NCBI GenBank assembly: GCA_928722015.1
Contig: CAKMWI010000005.1
Location: forward strand, 1 to 64,000
DNA length: 64,000 nucleotides
Source: Candidatus Gastranaerophilales bacterium
GTDB taxonomy: Bacteria; Cyanobacteriota; Vampirovibrionia; Gastranaerophilales; Gastranaerophilaceae
Reading direction: 5' to 3'
Part shown: in pieces, positions 11,339 through 20,600 of the stretch
Layout: every line of letters starts with the position of its first letter
How positions within the stretch are numbered: position 1 is the stretch's first letter
The notes under the pieces: generated by a model
Database searches by the model: none
What the model was told of the DNA's origin: nothing
What the model saw: the letters and a program-made list of their open reading frames with translations, nothing else
Program-made: the position numbers and the translations under genes

Positions 11339-12685
11339 TTAAATATCCACACCCTGCATCATATTAATAAGCTGGCTTATTGTACCTTCCATAGTAACAC
11401 TGTCTGATGTACGTTGCTGCAAAAAAGCATTAACTTTAGGCATCATTTCGATTGCAATATCAAGTTTAGGATTAGAGCCTGGTTGATACATACCAACATC
11501 AATCAAATCTTTATTTTCTCTGTACATTGACATAATTGTTCTGAGTTTCGCGGCGGCTGCTTTATGCTCTGGAGAAGCTATAGCACTCATCAAACGGGAA
11601 ATACTGCCTAAAACATCAATAGCCGGATAATGATTAGATTCTGCAACCTTTCTGGAAAGGAAAATGTGCCCATCAACAATACCACGCACAATATCTACAA
11701 TAGGATCAGATATATCATCTCCTTCCATCAAAACAGTATAAAGTGCGGTAATAGAACCCTTTGGACTGTTCCCTGCACGTTCCAAAACTTTTTGAAGCCA
11801 TGAAAAAATTGATGGCGGATATCCCTTCATTGTTGGAGGTTCACCAAGAGATAATCCCACTTCACGCCCTGCCATCGCACAACGTGTTACTGTATCAGTC
11901 ATAAGAAAAACTTTTTTCCCTTGATCTCTAAAATATTCACAAACTGCGGTTGCGGTTAGTAAAGCCTTTTGACGAATTAACGGAGGTTGATCTCCTGTCG
12001 AACAAACAAGTACGGATTTTGCCATACCGACTTCCCCCAATGAATCTTCGACAAATTCCTTAACCTCTCTTCCACGTTCACCAATTAGAGCTACAACGTT
12101 AACATCCGCATCAGAATTTCTTGCAATCATACCAAGCAGTGTACTTTTACCGACACCTGAACCTGCAAACAAACCTAAACGTTGTCCACAGCCCATAGTC
12201 ATACACCCGTCAATTGCGCGTACTCCTGTAGAAAATTGTTCTGTTATAATTGGTCGTTCAAACGGACCAGGAGGAGGGCCCTCAATCGGACGCCAGAGAG
12301 CATTTGTAGTATCTAACGGCTTACCGTCAATTGGATTTCCCAACGGATCAATCAAACGACCCAATAAAAAATCACCTACAGGTACAGTAATAGGACGTCT
12401 GGTTGTTGTAACTAAACTGCCTTGCCCTATACCGCTACCGTCTAAAAGTAATGATAACTGTGCAACTTCTCCTTTAAAAGCTTGGACTTCAGCCGGTTTT
12501 TGTTTACCATCATAAGTCTCAATATAACAAAGATCTCCTATCTTTAATCCGGGTAATTTTACCTCAACAGTTAACCCCAAAAGTTTGGAAACAGTTCCCT
12601 TATATGAAACAAGATTAAGCCCATTAAGCTTTTCTTTCACTCTTGATTTTAAATCTTCAAGTCCACTTTTATCAATGTCTGCCAT
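11339..12685 (-). CDS. fliI: FliI/YscN-family secretion ATPase
   Basis: The 448-residue protein is an F1-beta-like ATPase of the flagellar/type III export family. It has the P-loop AGSGVGKSTLLGM (about 173-185), GERGREVKEFVEDSLG (about 203-218) and a Walker B region VFLMTDTVTRCAMAGREV. The Glu-rich catalytic region and the EGPPPGPFERPII linker match FliI/YscN rather than ATP synthase. No other flagellar or injectisome gene is present in the window, so whether it serves a flagellum is unknown. There is no Shine-Dalgarno site; a TGTTATAAT box ends six bases before the ATG. Confidence 0.88.
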   Translation of the reverse strand: MADIDKSGLEDLKSRVKEKLNGLNLVSYKGTVSKLLGLTVEVKLPGLKIGDLCYIETYDGKQKPAEVQAFKGEVAQLSLLLDGSGIGQGSLVTTTRRPITVPVGDFLLGRLIDPLGNPIDGKPLDTTNALWRPIEGPPPGPFERPIITEQFSTGVRAIDGCMTMGCGQRLGLFAGSGVGKSTLLGMIARNSDADVNVVALIGERGREVKEFVEDSLGEVGMAKSVLVCSTGDQPPLIRQKALLTATAVCEYFRDQGKKVFLMTDTVTRCAMAGREVGLSLGEPPTMKGYPPSIFSWLQKVLERAGNSPKGSITALYTVLMEGDDISDPIVDIVRGIVDGHIFLSRKVAESNHYPAIDVLGSISRLMSAIASPEHKAAAAKLRTIMSMYRENKDLIDVGMYQPGSNPKLDIAIEMMPKVNAFLQQRTSDSVTMEGTISQLINMMQGVDI

Positions 12686-12691
12686 ATTCTT

Positions 12692-12719
12692 ATTATAACA
12701 ATTTTTTTATGTTAATCAA
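12692..12719 (-). promoter_or_regulatory. Predicted leaderless promoter of fliI
   Basis: TTGATT (12714-12719) and TATAAT (12692-12697) are 16 bases apart, with a TGn extension before the -10. Six bases (AAGAAT) separate the -10 from the ATG, so transcription should start at the start codon. Confidence 0.6.
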
Positions 12720-12720
12720 T

Positions 12721-12749
12721 TTGTTAAATTATAGTTTTTATTATAGAAT
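12721..12749 (+). promoter_or_regulatory. Promoter of the 78-residue protein
   Basis: TTGTTA (12721-12726) and TAGAAT (12744-12749) are spaced 17 bases apart. An AGGAGG ribosome site (12769-12774) follows before the ATG at 12782. It is divergent from and almost abuts the fliI promoter. Confidence 0.5.
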
Positions 12750-12781
12750 AAATTTGTCGTTTATTTTTAGGAGGAATATTT

Positions 12782-13018
12782 ATGGGAAAAATTTTTGGGA
12801 TATCAGATTTACCTGTTTCCACAATTGAATCTGCATTAGAAGGAATTCATTATAAACCTGCAAAAAGATTTGCAATGAATGCCAAAATCACTTATCCGGA
12901 AGCAACAGATACCTTCGTTTCAAAAGATAGAAAAGAAAATTTTTCAAATCCAATTATAAAAATGCGTAACGGTTTCGGAAAACTAATGGCTCATTTTCAA
13001 AGACCATTAAAAAAATAA
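12782..13018 (+). CDS. Small unassigned protein, 78 residues
   Basis: No family is recognised. The protein is basic and has no signal peptide or membrane segment. It has a clear promoter, a consensus AGGAGG ribosome site eight bases before the ATG, and a terminator after it, so it is probably a real monocistronic gene. The C-terminus is Lys/Arg-rich (FQRPLKK). The two neighbours, fliI and adk, are both on the other strand and suggest no link. Confidence 0.65.
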   Translation: MGKIFGISDLPVSTIESALEGIHYKPAKRFAMNAKITYPEATDTFVSKDRKENFSNPIIKMRNGFGKLMAHFQRPLKK

Positions 13019-13046
13019 AACATTAAAAATTTTGCGATGAACCAAA

Positions 13047-13084
13047 ATAAATGAGGATGAATATTATTGTTCATCCTCATTTAT
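13047..13084. terminator. Bidirectional terminator between the small gene and adk
   Basis: A stem of at least 11 G/C-containing pairs (ATGAGGATGAA / TTCATCCTCAT) with an eight-base loop is flanked by A and T runs. It lies between two convergent genes. Confidence 0.65.
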
Positions 13085-13103
13085 CATCATATTCTTTCAA
13101 CAA

Positions 13104-13823
13104 TTAATCATTAATAACTTTTAAAAGTCTTTCCCACACTTCCTCAATCGAACCGTTTGCATTAATTGTTTTCAAAACACCTTTATTTTTATAATAATCA
13201 ATTAGTGGAGCTGTCTCATGGAAATATGTTTCAAAACGAGCTTTTGCAGTTTCCTCATTATCATCCTTTCTCTGAACTAATGTTGCTCCGCATTTATCAC
13301 ATATACCTTCAACCTTTGTAGGTTTAAATTTTATATTATAAATTTCACCACAGGCAGGACAAGAACGTCTATTCACAATTCTTGAAATTAAAACATCTTG
13401 TTCAAGTTCAAAATAAATTGCTCTAAAATCAGCCTTATCAGAACCATTTATTTCAGAATTAATTTTTTCAAGCATATCAGCTTGTTCAACACTTCTTGGA
13501 TATCCATCCAGAATATAACCTTTTTGACAATCATCTTTTGCCAATCTGTCCTTTATAATAGAACCAACAAGTTCTACAGGCACAAGATTACCTTTATCAA
13601 TAAAAGATTGAGCAATTTTTCCTTTCTCTGTTCCTTTTTTAATCTCTGCCCTCAACAATGAACCTGTATCAACATGCGGCAACCCTAAATATTCTGCTAG
13701 TTTATTTGTTTGGGTACCTTTTCCACAAGCCGGAGGTCCTAAAAAAATCATTTGTTTTCTCATAGTCAAACTCATTTCCTGGTTATTAATATAATCTTTC
13801 TTCTTTTCAACTACACTATTCAT
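13104..13823 (-). CDS. adk: Adenylate kinase
   Basis: The enzyme converts ATP + AMP to 2 ADP. The P-loop GPPACGKGTQ, the AMP-binding DGYPRS and the LID domain with a zinc-type Cys set (CPACG ... CDKCG) identify it. The family core begins at MRKQMIFLGPP, whose ATG is at 13763. Upstream in-frame starts are ATG 13775, ATG 13823 and GTG 13862. I chose 13823 because GAG lies eight bases before it, which gives a 20-residue polar extension before the core; the start is uncertain. Typical bacterial enzymes are about 215-220 residues, which would favour 13763 or 13775. Confidence 0.88.
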   Translation of the reverse strand: MNSVVEKKKDYINNQEMSLTMRKQMIFLGPPACGKGTQTNKLAEYLGLPHVDTGSLLRAEIKKGTEKGKIAQSFIDKGNLVPVELVGSIIKDRLAKDDCQKGYILDGYPRSVEQADMLEKINSEINGSDKADFRAIYFELEQDVLISRIVNRRSCPACGEIYNIKFKPTKVEGICDKCGATLVQRKDDNEETAKARFETYFHETAPLIDYYKNKGVLKTINANGSIEEVWERLLKVIND

Positions 13824-13988
13824 AAAGAATTCTCTTTTCTCTTTCAGATTTTTCAAATACACTCTAATATTACATCAATGATAAATTGATTTCAATAATT
13901 AAAAAACCATATTACAGAAGATATAAATTCTAAAATAAAATATTTATCCTCTATTATATATATTTAATATCCAAAGTTACTTCAATAC

Positions 13989-15560
13989 CTATTTTTTAGT
14001 TTTATCAGCCAATTCACTGTCTACACGTAAAAATACAGGATGAATATCTTCTTTTGAAATAAGTTTTCCAGATTTGATATTTGAAGTTGTAATACTATCA
14101 AGCTTTGTTGTTATATCATAAGATAATTGATTTGCCATATCAGAAGCAATATTAGGACAATATGGATAAATCAAAGATGAAACAACACACATAACTTCCA
14201 ATACTGTAACAAGAACCTGACCGCATTCAGTCATTTTTTCTTCTTTTGCTAAAGTCCAAGGAGCATTATCAGTTACAAATTTGTTTGTATCATCAACAAG
14301 CGAAATTATCTCCTGAGCAGCCTCCTGAATTTCAAAATGGTTAAAATGGTTTTCAACTATTTTAACTCTTCCCAATGCAGTTTTTAACAGACTTTCAGCT
14401 TCTTTTGAACGGTTAAGCAAAAATTCTTCTTTCACTTCACCGTCAAAATACTTAACAAGCATTGAAAGAGTCCTGTTCAAAAGATTACCCATACTATTAG
14501 CTAAATGAGCGTTAACCTTTTCTTTAAAATCTTGATCCGAATAATTTCCATCACGTCCGCAAGGAGCTGATGTCGCCATATAGTATCTAAAGGCATCCGG
14601 ATGTTCAAGTTTATAATGTTCCAATACAGAAGTAGGTGAAACCACATTACCTAAAGATTTAGACATTTTAGTTTCATCAATTGTTATCCAACCATGTGCA
14701 AATATATGTTTCGGCAATGGTAAATCCAAAGCTAAAAGAATTGCAGGCCAGTAAATACTGTGGAATTTCAAAATATCTTTCCCTATAACATGAACATCAA
14801 CCGGCCATAATTTTTTAAATTGCTCTGATGGGTTTTCAGTATCATAACCGATTGCAGTTATATAATTTGACAATGCATCAATCCATACATAAATAGATTG
14901 TTCCGCATCATCCAAAACATCTATTCCCCATCCCACATTAGCTTTATTTCTTGATACTGAAATATCCTGAATATCCTCAAGTTGATTTAAAACTTCATTT
15001 GCTCTAAATGAAGGAACAATAAATTCAGGATTTTCTTTAATATGCTTAATAATTGCATCTTTATATTTTGTAAGTTTGAAAAAGTAATTTTCTTCTTTAA
15101 CAACTTCCGGTTTCTTTAAATGATCAGGACACAACCCATCTTCTGTCAAATCTTTAGGATTTAAGAAACACTCACAGCCGGAACAATACAAACCTTCATA
15201 TTCATGTTTATAGATATCACCTTTTTCTACAAGTTTTTTAAATATTTTTTGAACTGTTTTTTCGTGATCCTCATCAGTTGTACGGATAAATCTATTATAT
15301 TTAACATCCAAAGCTTTCCATGCATCTTTAAATTTCTGAGCATTTTCATCACAAAGTTGTTTTGGAGTTTTTCCCTGAGCTGCTGATGTTTTTTGTATTT
15401 TAATACCATGCTCATCTGTTCCTGTCAAAAAGAATAAATTATCAGTTCTCAATGAAAAATGTCTTGCTAAAATATCAGTTAGAATCTTTTCATAAGCGTG
15501 CCCTATATGTGGAGCACCATTAACATAATCTATAGCTGTTGTTAAATAATATTTATCCAT
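13989..15560 (-). CDS. metG: Methionyl-tRNA synthetase
   Basis: This class I synthetase charges tRNA-Met. It has the HIGH-type signature PHIGHAY (about 17-23), a zinc-knuckle region CSGCECF ... CPDH, the KMSKS motif TKMSKSLGN (about 293-301) and the helical anticodon-binding domain with NLLNRTLSM. At 523 residues it is the compact form without the C-terminal EMAP-type tRNA-binding domain. A GAGGT ribosome site precedes the start. It is upstream of adk on the same strand with about 165 bases between them. Confidence 0.95.
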   Translation of the reverse strand: MDKYYLTTAIDYVNGAPHIGHAYEKILTDILARHFSLRTDNLFFLTGTDEHGIKIQKTSAAQGKTPKQLCDENAQKFKDAWKALDVKYNRFIRTTDEDHEKTVQKIFKKLVEKGDIYKHEYEGLYCSGCECFLNPKDLTEDGLCPDHLKKPEVVKEENYFFKLTKYKDAIIKHIKENPEFIVPSFRANEVLNQLEDIQDISVSRNKANVGWGIDVLDDAEQSIYVWIDALSNYITAIGYDTENPSEQFKKLWPVDVHVIGKDILKFHSIYWPAILLALDLPLPKHIFAHGWITIDETKMSKSLGNVVSPTSVLEHYKLEHPDAFRYYMATSAPCGRDGNYSDQDFKEKVNAHLANSMGNLLNRTLSMLVKYFDGEVKEEFLLNRSKEAESLLKTALGRVKIVENHFNHFEIQEAAQEIISLVDDTNKFVTDNAPWTLAKEEKMTECGQVLVTVLEVMCVVSSLIYPYCPNIASDMANQLSYDITTKLDSITTSNIKSGKLISKEDIHPVFLRVDSELADKTKK

Positions 15561-15699
15561 CTAATGTATACCTCGTCATATCGTCATTTATAAGAAAATT
15601 TTACCATAAAAACAATACAACCAGAATAATTCATATAGAAAAATTATTTACACATAAAAAAGAAAATGATAAACTTAGAAAATTATAGGAGAAGTTTAT

Positions 15700-16128
15700 A
15701 TGAATAAAATTATTATTATATTTACAAGTATTATTCTAATATCCGGTTTAGCTGCATTTGCCAGTATTGAAAATACTATAAATGATTTTGCAACTCTTAA
15801 AAAAGGTAAATATACATGTCCTTACACAAGACAAAACAGATATTCTAAATCCGTATCAAATTCTTGTATCCTAGGTATTTACAAAACAGGCGCAATAATA
15901 AAAACAAATTGTCCTGATAGCAACGCAGAACTGTTATCAATGATAAATGCCGGTAAATGTACTTTTGAAGAAGACAACACACAGACTTATTCCTGTCAGT
16001 ATAAAGAAGGTTCTTGTAGTGTTACCATTAATGGCCATACAAATTATATGACTAGCTGTACCGGCAAAACACCAAACACTACAATTGTTCTTCAAGATGT
16101 AAAGAATGGAAAATGTTATAAAAATTAA
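15700..16128 (+). CDS. Secreted Cys-containing protein, first of a pair
   Basis: No family is recognised. A signal peptide covers about residues 1-22, with a hydrophobic core IIIIFTSIILISGLAAFA and likely cleavage after AFA. The mature part is about 120 residues, basic, with eight cysteines that could form disulfides in the periplasm. A GGAG ribosome site precedes the ATG. The next gene starts 12 bases after the stop and encodes a protein with a similar layout, so the two probably form an operon. Confidence 0.65.
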   Translation: MNKIIIIFTSIILISGLAAFASIENTINDFATLKKGKYTCPYTRQNRYSKSVSNSCILGIYKTGAIIKTNCPDSNAELLSMINAGKCTFEEDNTQTYSCQYKEGSCSVTINGHTNYMTSCTGKTPNTTIVLQDVKNGKCYKN

Positions 16129-16139
16129 GAAAGGCTACT

Positions 16140-16700
16140 ATGAAAAAATTTTTATTTCTTTTTGGAATTATAAGTTTATTTATAACCGAATCTATAGCAC
16201 TAGCTGTAACTATAGGAATCGAACCTCCTGCCGGTTACATGAATAACTTAAAAACATGTACCAAAAGTTATAATAAAACTACAGCATCTACAGTTGACGA
16301 ATATACAATCAAAGGTCTGCTTCCTGATGGAAGATGCGAAGTTATACTATCAAATTATACAAATTTTGCCGACCCGAAAGTATACGAAGGGTTTAAAACA
16401 TTTGGCATAGGAATGGCAGAAGCATTTAGCGGAAAAAAAATAGCACCGGAAGATATTCCAACCCAAGCCCAAATGCTTGAACAAGCTAAAAAAGAAAAAG
16501 AAATTACCGTATGCAAATTCACAAGAGAACAAAGATTAGCACTGTACAAGGCTTACCAAAAGCATGATAATAAAAACAGCTGTATAACAAAACCTGATGG
16601 AACACAAAGCTGTAGTTTTAATACAGAAAATATGAGTTCTTACGACAAACTTATGATGAATTATCAAAGCGGAACCTGCTCAACAAAAGAAATCCATTGA
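16140..16700 (+). CDS. Secreted Cys-containing protein, second of a pair
   Basis: No family is recognised. The signal peptide is about 22 residues (FLFLFGIISLFITESIALA). The mature protein of about 165 residues has Cys residues spread along its length, with TCTKSY near the N-terminus and KSCITKP / GTCSTKE-type turns near the C-terminus. It follows the first secreted protein by 12 bases. A periplasmic or surface role is inferred only from the signal peptide. Confidence 0.65.
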   Translation: MKKFLFLFGIISLFITESIALAVTIGIEPPAGYMNNLKTCTKSYNKTTASTVDEYTIKGLLPDGRCEVILSNYTNFADPKVYEGFKTFGIGMAEAFSGKKIAPEDIPTQAQMLEQAKKEKEITVCKFTREQRLALYKAYQKHDNKNSCITKPDGTQSCSFNTENMSSYDKLMMNYQSGTCSTKEIH

Positions 16701-16795
16701 TTAAAACCCAATTTATTTCTATATTTTTATAAAAAAGGCAATTTTTAAAGACAAAAATACTTTATATAAATGTAGGTTAAAATAAAGGAATTTTT

Positions 16796-17248
16796 ATGTC
16801 TTCAAATTGGGTATCAAATTTAGATATGTTAGCAGCCGGCGGTGTTATTGATTTTGATGCAGCGGCATATTTACTTGATCAGCCGGCAAGATTTGTAGGT
16901 AATCCAAGATTAGAAAACTTGCCATTAGAAAATCCGTCTCTTCTTCCTGAAGGTACAAAATTAAAAGATTTACCAAAAACAGACGAATTTAATAATTCTG
17001 GCAAAAAAGTTACGGAAAATCCAAGCTGGAAAAAATGGACATTTGGTGCAATTGCAGCAGCAATTATTGCCGGCGGAATTTTTGCACTTTCAAAAGGTAA
17101 AATAAAAATGCCAAAATTTACATCCAAAATTAAAATGCCTGATATGACTAAATTTAAAACAACTATGAAAAATATTGGAACAAAAACACTGGGTTATATC
17201 AAACAGCCATTTATCTGGATTGCAAGTAAATTTAAGAAAAAACCATAA
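16796..17248 (+). CDS. Unassigned membrane-anchored protein, 150 residues
   Basis: No family is recognised. The N-terminal 35 residues form a hydrophobic/acidic patch (MLAAGGVIDFDAAAYLLDQ) that looks conserved or structured. A Pro-rich linker follows, then one membrane helix at about 83-100 (FGAIAAAIIAGGIFALS) and a very basic tail with the repeated element KIKMPK/D. The tail is probably cytoplasmic. An AGGA ribosome site precedes the ATG, and a terminator lies just beyond the stop inside the next gene. Confidence 0.6.
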   Translation: MSSNWVSNLDMLAAGGVIDFDAAAYLLDQPARFVGNPRLENLPLENPSLLPEGTKLKDLPKTDEFNNSGKKVTENPSWKKWTFGAIAAAIIAGGIFALSKGKIKMPKFTSKIKMPDMTKFKTTMKNIGTKTLGYIKQPFIWIASKFKKKP

Positions 17249-17261
17249 ACAATATAAATTA

Positions 17262-18140
17262 TTAAAACAATAATATCAAACAGGTTCCGGCTATCATAAT
17301 AATAGAGCCGAGAACCTTTTTTAAAATCTGCTGCTCTTGAAAAATTTTATACCCCAAAATAACAGATACAAGAGTAGATAGCTGAAATAGCGCCAGCGCT
17401 AACCCAACATTCATTTTTTCAAAAACAAAGTTTGTAGAAAATTGCATTACGCCTAAACACAAGGCAATAAAAAAACATTTAATAAGTTCTTTTTTAGTTA
17501 ATAACTGGATTTTTACATTGAACACTAAAAATATTAATAATGTAAAAATGAATCCTGAAAAACACCATAAAATAAAGGATTCCCAAACTGAAGACATTAA
17601 AATAATTTTTTTTAATACCGCAGCTTCACAACCAGTAAAGAATAATGCACAAAATCTTAAAATAATGTCCTTTCTCAAGAATAGCTTGAAACTAAACCCT
17701 TCATCCACAGTATCAAAAATAAACCAACTTCCCGCTACAATTAATAAAACACCTGCCAATCCTGTTATAGAAGGAATTTCGTCTAATAAAATAACTCCGA
17801 ACACAAGCCCAACAATACTTTTATAAGAATTTATAGGTCCTAATACAGACATATCACCTATTTGCAAAGCTTTAATGAGACATATTGAACCTAATGTACA
17901 CAAAATTCCAGCAAGAGCTACATAAAACCAAAAGTCAAGCCCGTAAGTTAAGAATTCTTTAACTATTTGAATATTTGATGATGAATTTATACTTACTAAA
18001 AGACAAAACAAACTTAAAAATAAATATGAATACCAATTAATCAATATAGCAGATTTTTTCTGCACCAGCTGTTTTTGTAGCGCATTAGCAACCGGATTGG
18101 ATAAAATTCTACAAACCAGCGCAACTATAGTTTCTAACAC
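17262..18140 (-). CDS. EamA/DMT-superfamily transporter
   Basis: The 292-residue protein is almost entirely hydrophobic, with about ten predicted membrane helices in two repeated halves of five, the usual EamA layout. Each half ends in a Gly-rich helix (GLAGVLLIVAGSWFIF and VLGSIIMIAGTCLILL). Such proteins export metabolites or amino acids; the substrate cannot be read. The start is a GTG four bases after the corA stop on the same strand, so corA and this gene are probably cotranscribed. Confidence 0.8.
   Translation of the reverse strand: MLETIVALVCRILSNPVANALQKQLVQKKSAILINWYSYLFLSLFCLLVSINSSSNIQIVKEFLTYGLDFWFYVALAGILCTLGSICLIKALQIGDMSVLGPINSYKSIVGLVFGVILLDEIPSITGLAGVLLIVAGSWFIFDTVDEGFSFKLFLRKDIILRFCALFFTGCEAAVLKKIILMSSVWESFILWCFSGFIFTLLIFLVFNVKIQLLTKKELIKCFFIALCLGVMQFSTNFVFEKMNVGLALALFQLSTLVSVILGYKIFQEQQILKKVLGSIIMIAGTCLILLF
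17282..17322 (+). terminator. Terminator of the plus-strand gene, inside the 3' end of the EamA gene
   Basis: The stem AGGTTC/GAACCT plus GGCT/AGCC is followed by six T residues, 34 bases after the stop of the 150-residue protein. It overlaps the coding end of the convergent transporter gene. Confidence 0.55.
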
Positions 18141-18144
18141 AGGA

Positions 18145-19098
18145 TTACATCATCCCTTTTCTATTAAAGAACACCGCAACACAGAATGTAGCAACAATTG
18201 AAATTAAAATAACAATTAGAAAACCAAAATGATTATGCCCAAATGGTATCGGAACATTCATTCCCCAGAAGCTACCTATCATTGTAGGAATAGACATGAT
18301 AATTGTAATTGCCGCCAAAAATTTCATAACAAGGTTCAAATTATTATTTATAATTGAAGCCATACAGTCCATCATACTTTCTAAAATTGTTCGATGCATT
18401 TCTACCATTTCAGATGCCTGTTTGTTTTCAATAATAACATCCTCCAGCATATCAATATCATCTTCTGTAAATTTTAAAATTCTTTGCAGGTTAGCTGTAT
18501 GAACCATCCGCAAAAGTTTCTGCAATACAAGTTGGTTATCTTTAAGTGCTGTAGTAAAATATACCAAAGATTTCTGAATTTCCATCAACTGAAATAATGC
18601 CTTATTATTAGTCGTTTTCCTTAAAGAATCCTCAATACTTTCAGTTTGCTTATTTATTATATTCAAATATCTTAAGTAAAATTTTGCAGCCCTGAACAGG
18701 ATATTCAACATAAAATTTGCTTTATGACGTGTGTCAAAAAACTTTGCAGTATCAGCATTAAAAGAATTAATTATCTTATTCTCATGAGAACATACAGTAA
18801 TAATACTTTCAGGAGTAAAAATTAACCCCAGAGGTAATGTATCAAAATTACCTTCTTCATCCATAACAGGAACATTAGTGATAATTAAAAGATTTCCATC
18901 TTCGAAATCCATACGAGATAATTCATCAGCGTCTAATGAGTTATTTAAAAAACTTTCGTCCAAGCCTAATACTAACGATACTTGCTGAATTTCTTCACGT
19001 GTTGGATTAATCAGATTAAACCAGGAACCTGAAACAGCCTCATTAAGATTCAATTTTTTTAATGACCCGTCATCCTGAGTCTTTGAAATTTCCAACAT
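18145..19098 (-). CDS. corA: CorA-type magnesium transporter
   Basis: The 317-residue protein has the CorA layout: a large cytoplasmic alpha/beta and long-helix domain, then two C-terminal membrane helices. The signature GMN is present as FWGMNVPIPF between them (about 280-289). It imports Mg2+ (or Co2+/Ni2+) as a pentamer. The C-terminal basic end NRKGMM fits the family. An AGGA ribosome site precedes the start. It is upstream of the EamA transporter in a two-gene unit. Confidence 0.9.
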   Translation of the reverse strand: MLEISKTQDDGSLKKLNLNEAVSGSWFNLINPTREEIQQVSLVLGLDESFLNNSLDADELSRMDFEDGNLLIITNVPVMDEEGNFDTLPLGLIFTPESIITVCSHENKIINSFNADTAKFFDTRHKANFMLNILFRAAKFYLRYLNIINKQTESIEDSLRKTTNNKALFQLMEIQKSLVYFTTALKDNQLVLQKLLRMVHTANLQRILKFTEDDIDMLEDVIIENKQASEMVEMHRTILESMMDCMASIINNNLNLVMKFLAAITIIMSIPTMIGSFWGMNVPIPFGHNHFGFLIVILISIVATFCVAVFFNRKGMM

Positions 19099-19255
19099 AA
19101 TACTATTCCTATGTATCAGACTATACTTAATTAAACTACATTTTTATTCAAAGTGCAATAGTTCAAATTGAGTAATTTACAATATTAAATTACTCTTATT
19201 ACCTTATTATTTTAAAAAGCTAAAGTAGAAAATTTATAAATTCAATATGATAAAC

Positions 19256-19639
19256 TTATTCTTCAAACACATCTTCATCATCACGTTTTTGGCCATACGG
19301 ATTTTTACTGTGTTCCTTTTTCAATCTCAAAATTTCTTTCAAATCATCTGTGATTTTGTCTTCCTCATCCAAAACAGGTTTATGCTTTTTAGAATTAATA
19401 ACATTTGCAACATTCATCATAGCCAGAGAATTTAAGGTCGCACGTAAAACAGCACTTTGGTCCATATAAGGATTGTTCTGAGCTTGCTCTTCCTCGGCAG
19501 CTTTTTGCTGTGCAAAATATTCACCGCCTTGTCCCATTTTATCATCTGATAATTTTGCTGCCGTACCTGAAATATCACCGCTCTTAAAATTAAAAGAACC
19601 GCCTATTCCAAAGAACCCTGCAGATCTGTTATCGACCAT
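19256..19639 (-). CDS. Unassigned polar protein, 127 residues
   Basis: No family is recognised. The first 20 residues are Gly/Phe-rich and include SFNFKSG, resembling the Phe-x-Gly N-terminal motif of other unassigned proteins here. The rest is charged and probably helical (QQKAAEEEQAQNN, DDLKEILRLKKEHS). There is no signal peptide or membrane helix. An AGGTGA ribosome site lies before the ATG. A cytoplasmic structural or adaptor role would be a guess. Confidence 0.6.
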   Translation of the reverse strand: MVDNRSAGFFGIGGSFNFKSGDISGTAAKLSDDKMGQGGEYFAQQKAAEEEQAQNNPYMDQSAVLRATLNSLAMMNVANVINSKKHKPVLDEEDKITDDLKEILRLKKEHSKNPYGQKRDDEDVFEE

Positions 19640-19848
19640 AATTTCTCACCTTTTACCTGTGTTTATCTGAGATTTTATCTCAAATATTCGTGTTTATTAT
19701 CCTACACATTATAAAGTACGTGATATGTTATTAACTCGTCTGAATGGATTATTTTGCTACTATGTAAATAAAATTTTACATTTTACATTTTATATTTTTT
19801 TAATCTCTTATCTAAACGGTTATACTACTACCAGTATAACACATTGTG

Positions 19849-19877
19849 TTGAAAAATACAACAAGCTATGGTATAAT
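19849..19877 (+). promoter_or_regulatory. Promoter of the prepilin gene
   Basis: TTGAAA (19849-19854) and TATAAT (19872-19877) are exactly 17 bases apart, 38 bases before the prepilin ATG. This is one of the closest matches to the sigma-70 consensus in the window. Confidence 0.75.
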
Positions 19878-19914
19878 ATGTATATATATTATAGAAGAAT
19901 TGAGGATTTTGAGG

Positions 19915-20598
19915 ATGAAAAGACTTAATAAAGCATTCACTTTAACAGAGTTATTGGTAGCTTTAGGGGTAATCGGTATACTTTGTGCAATATTATTACC
20001 GGTTATATTCAATATGCTTCCAAACCAAAATACCATAATGGCAAAAAGAGCATACTATATGGTTCAAACTGTAGTAGCAGATTTGATAAACGATGAAGGA
20101 TGCTATCCGGACAAAACATCTGCAACCGGAACTAACCATAAATACGGATTTGATGATGGCTATGGTACCGCAAACTGTTTGTTATGGGGCGGTGAAGAAA
20201 AAACCAATACTATTGATACACCTGGTAATGCTGATGAAAAATTCGGAAAATTATTTGTAGACAAAATTGATACACTTAAATCCAGTGTATCTTCAACAGG
20301 CACATCATTTACCACAGGTGATGGTATGACCTGGATAATGAGTAAAGGATTTAATGGCGGCGGGAAAAATTCAACTATTACTGTAGTCGTTGATGTAAAT
20401 GGAGCGTCAAAACCTAACTGCGGAAACTCAACCGCAACAAAAACAACTATTGACGGTACAGCTTATGATGCTTGTACAGGAAGAACAACCGGTTGGGACA
20501 GATTTGCAATGACAATAAGAACGGATGGTAAAATTAACGTTCTGGATGATTGGGCCGCTAAAGCTGTTCGAGTTGATAAAGATATTACAGAAGAATAA
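19915..20598 (+). CDS. Type IV prepilin-like protein
   Basis: The 227-residue protein has a short basic leader (MKRLNKA) followed by FTLTELLVALGVIGILCAIL, the class III prepilin signature with Glu at +5 of the mature chain; PilD-type peptidase should cut after Ala7. The rest is a globular, Gly/Thr-rich domain with three Cys residues. I chose ATG 19915 because it places the peptidase site correctly and has GAGG boxes before it. An in-frame ATG 23 codons upstream lies inside the promoter and is rejected. No other pilus gene is near, so it could be a minor pilin or pseudopilin. Confidence 0.85.
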   Translation: MKRLNKAFTLTELLVALGVIGILCAILLPVIFNMLPNQNTIMAKRAYYMVQTVVADLINDEGCYPDKTSATGTNHKYGFDDGYGTANCLLWGGEEKTNTIDTPGNADEKFGKLFVDKIDTLKSSVSSTGTSFTTGDGMTWIMSKGFNGGGKNSTITVVVDVNGASKPNCGNSTATKTTIDGTAYDACTGRTTGWDRFAMTIRTDGKINVLDDWAAKAVRVDKDITEE

Positions 20599-20600
20599 TA

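Noticed and set aside
13824..13862. Leaderless GTG start for adk at 13862
   Set aside because: A TGTAAT box lies six bases upstream, but it lacks the key second-position A of a -10 element, and the resulting extension is atypical for the family.
19846..19914. Upstream start for the prepilin gene
   Set aside because: It lies within the promoter boxes and would bury the prepilin leader; ATG 19915 gives the canonical short leader.
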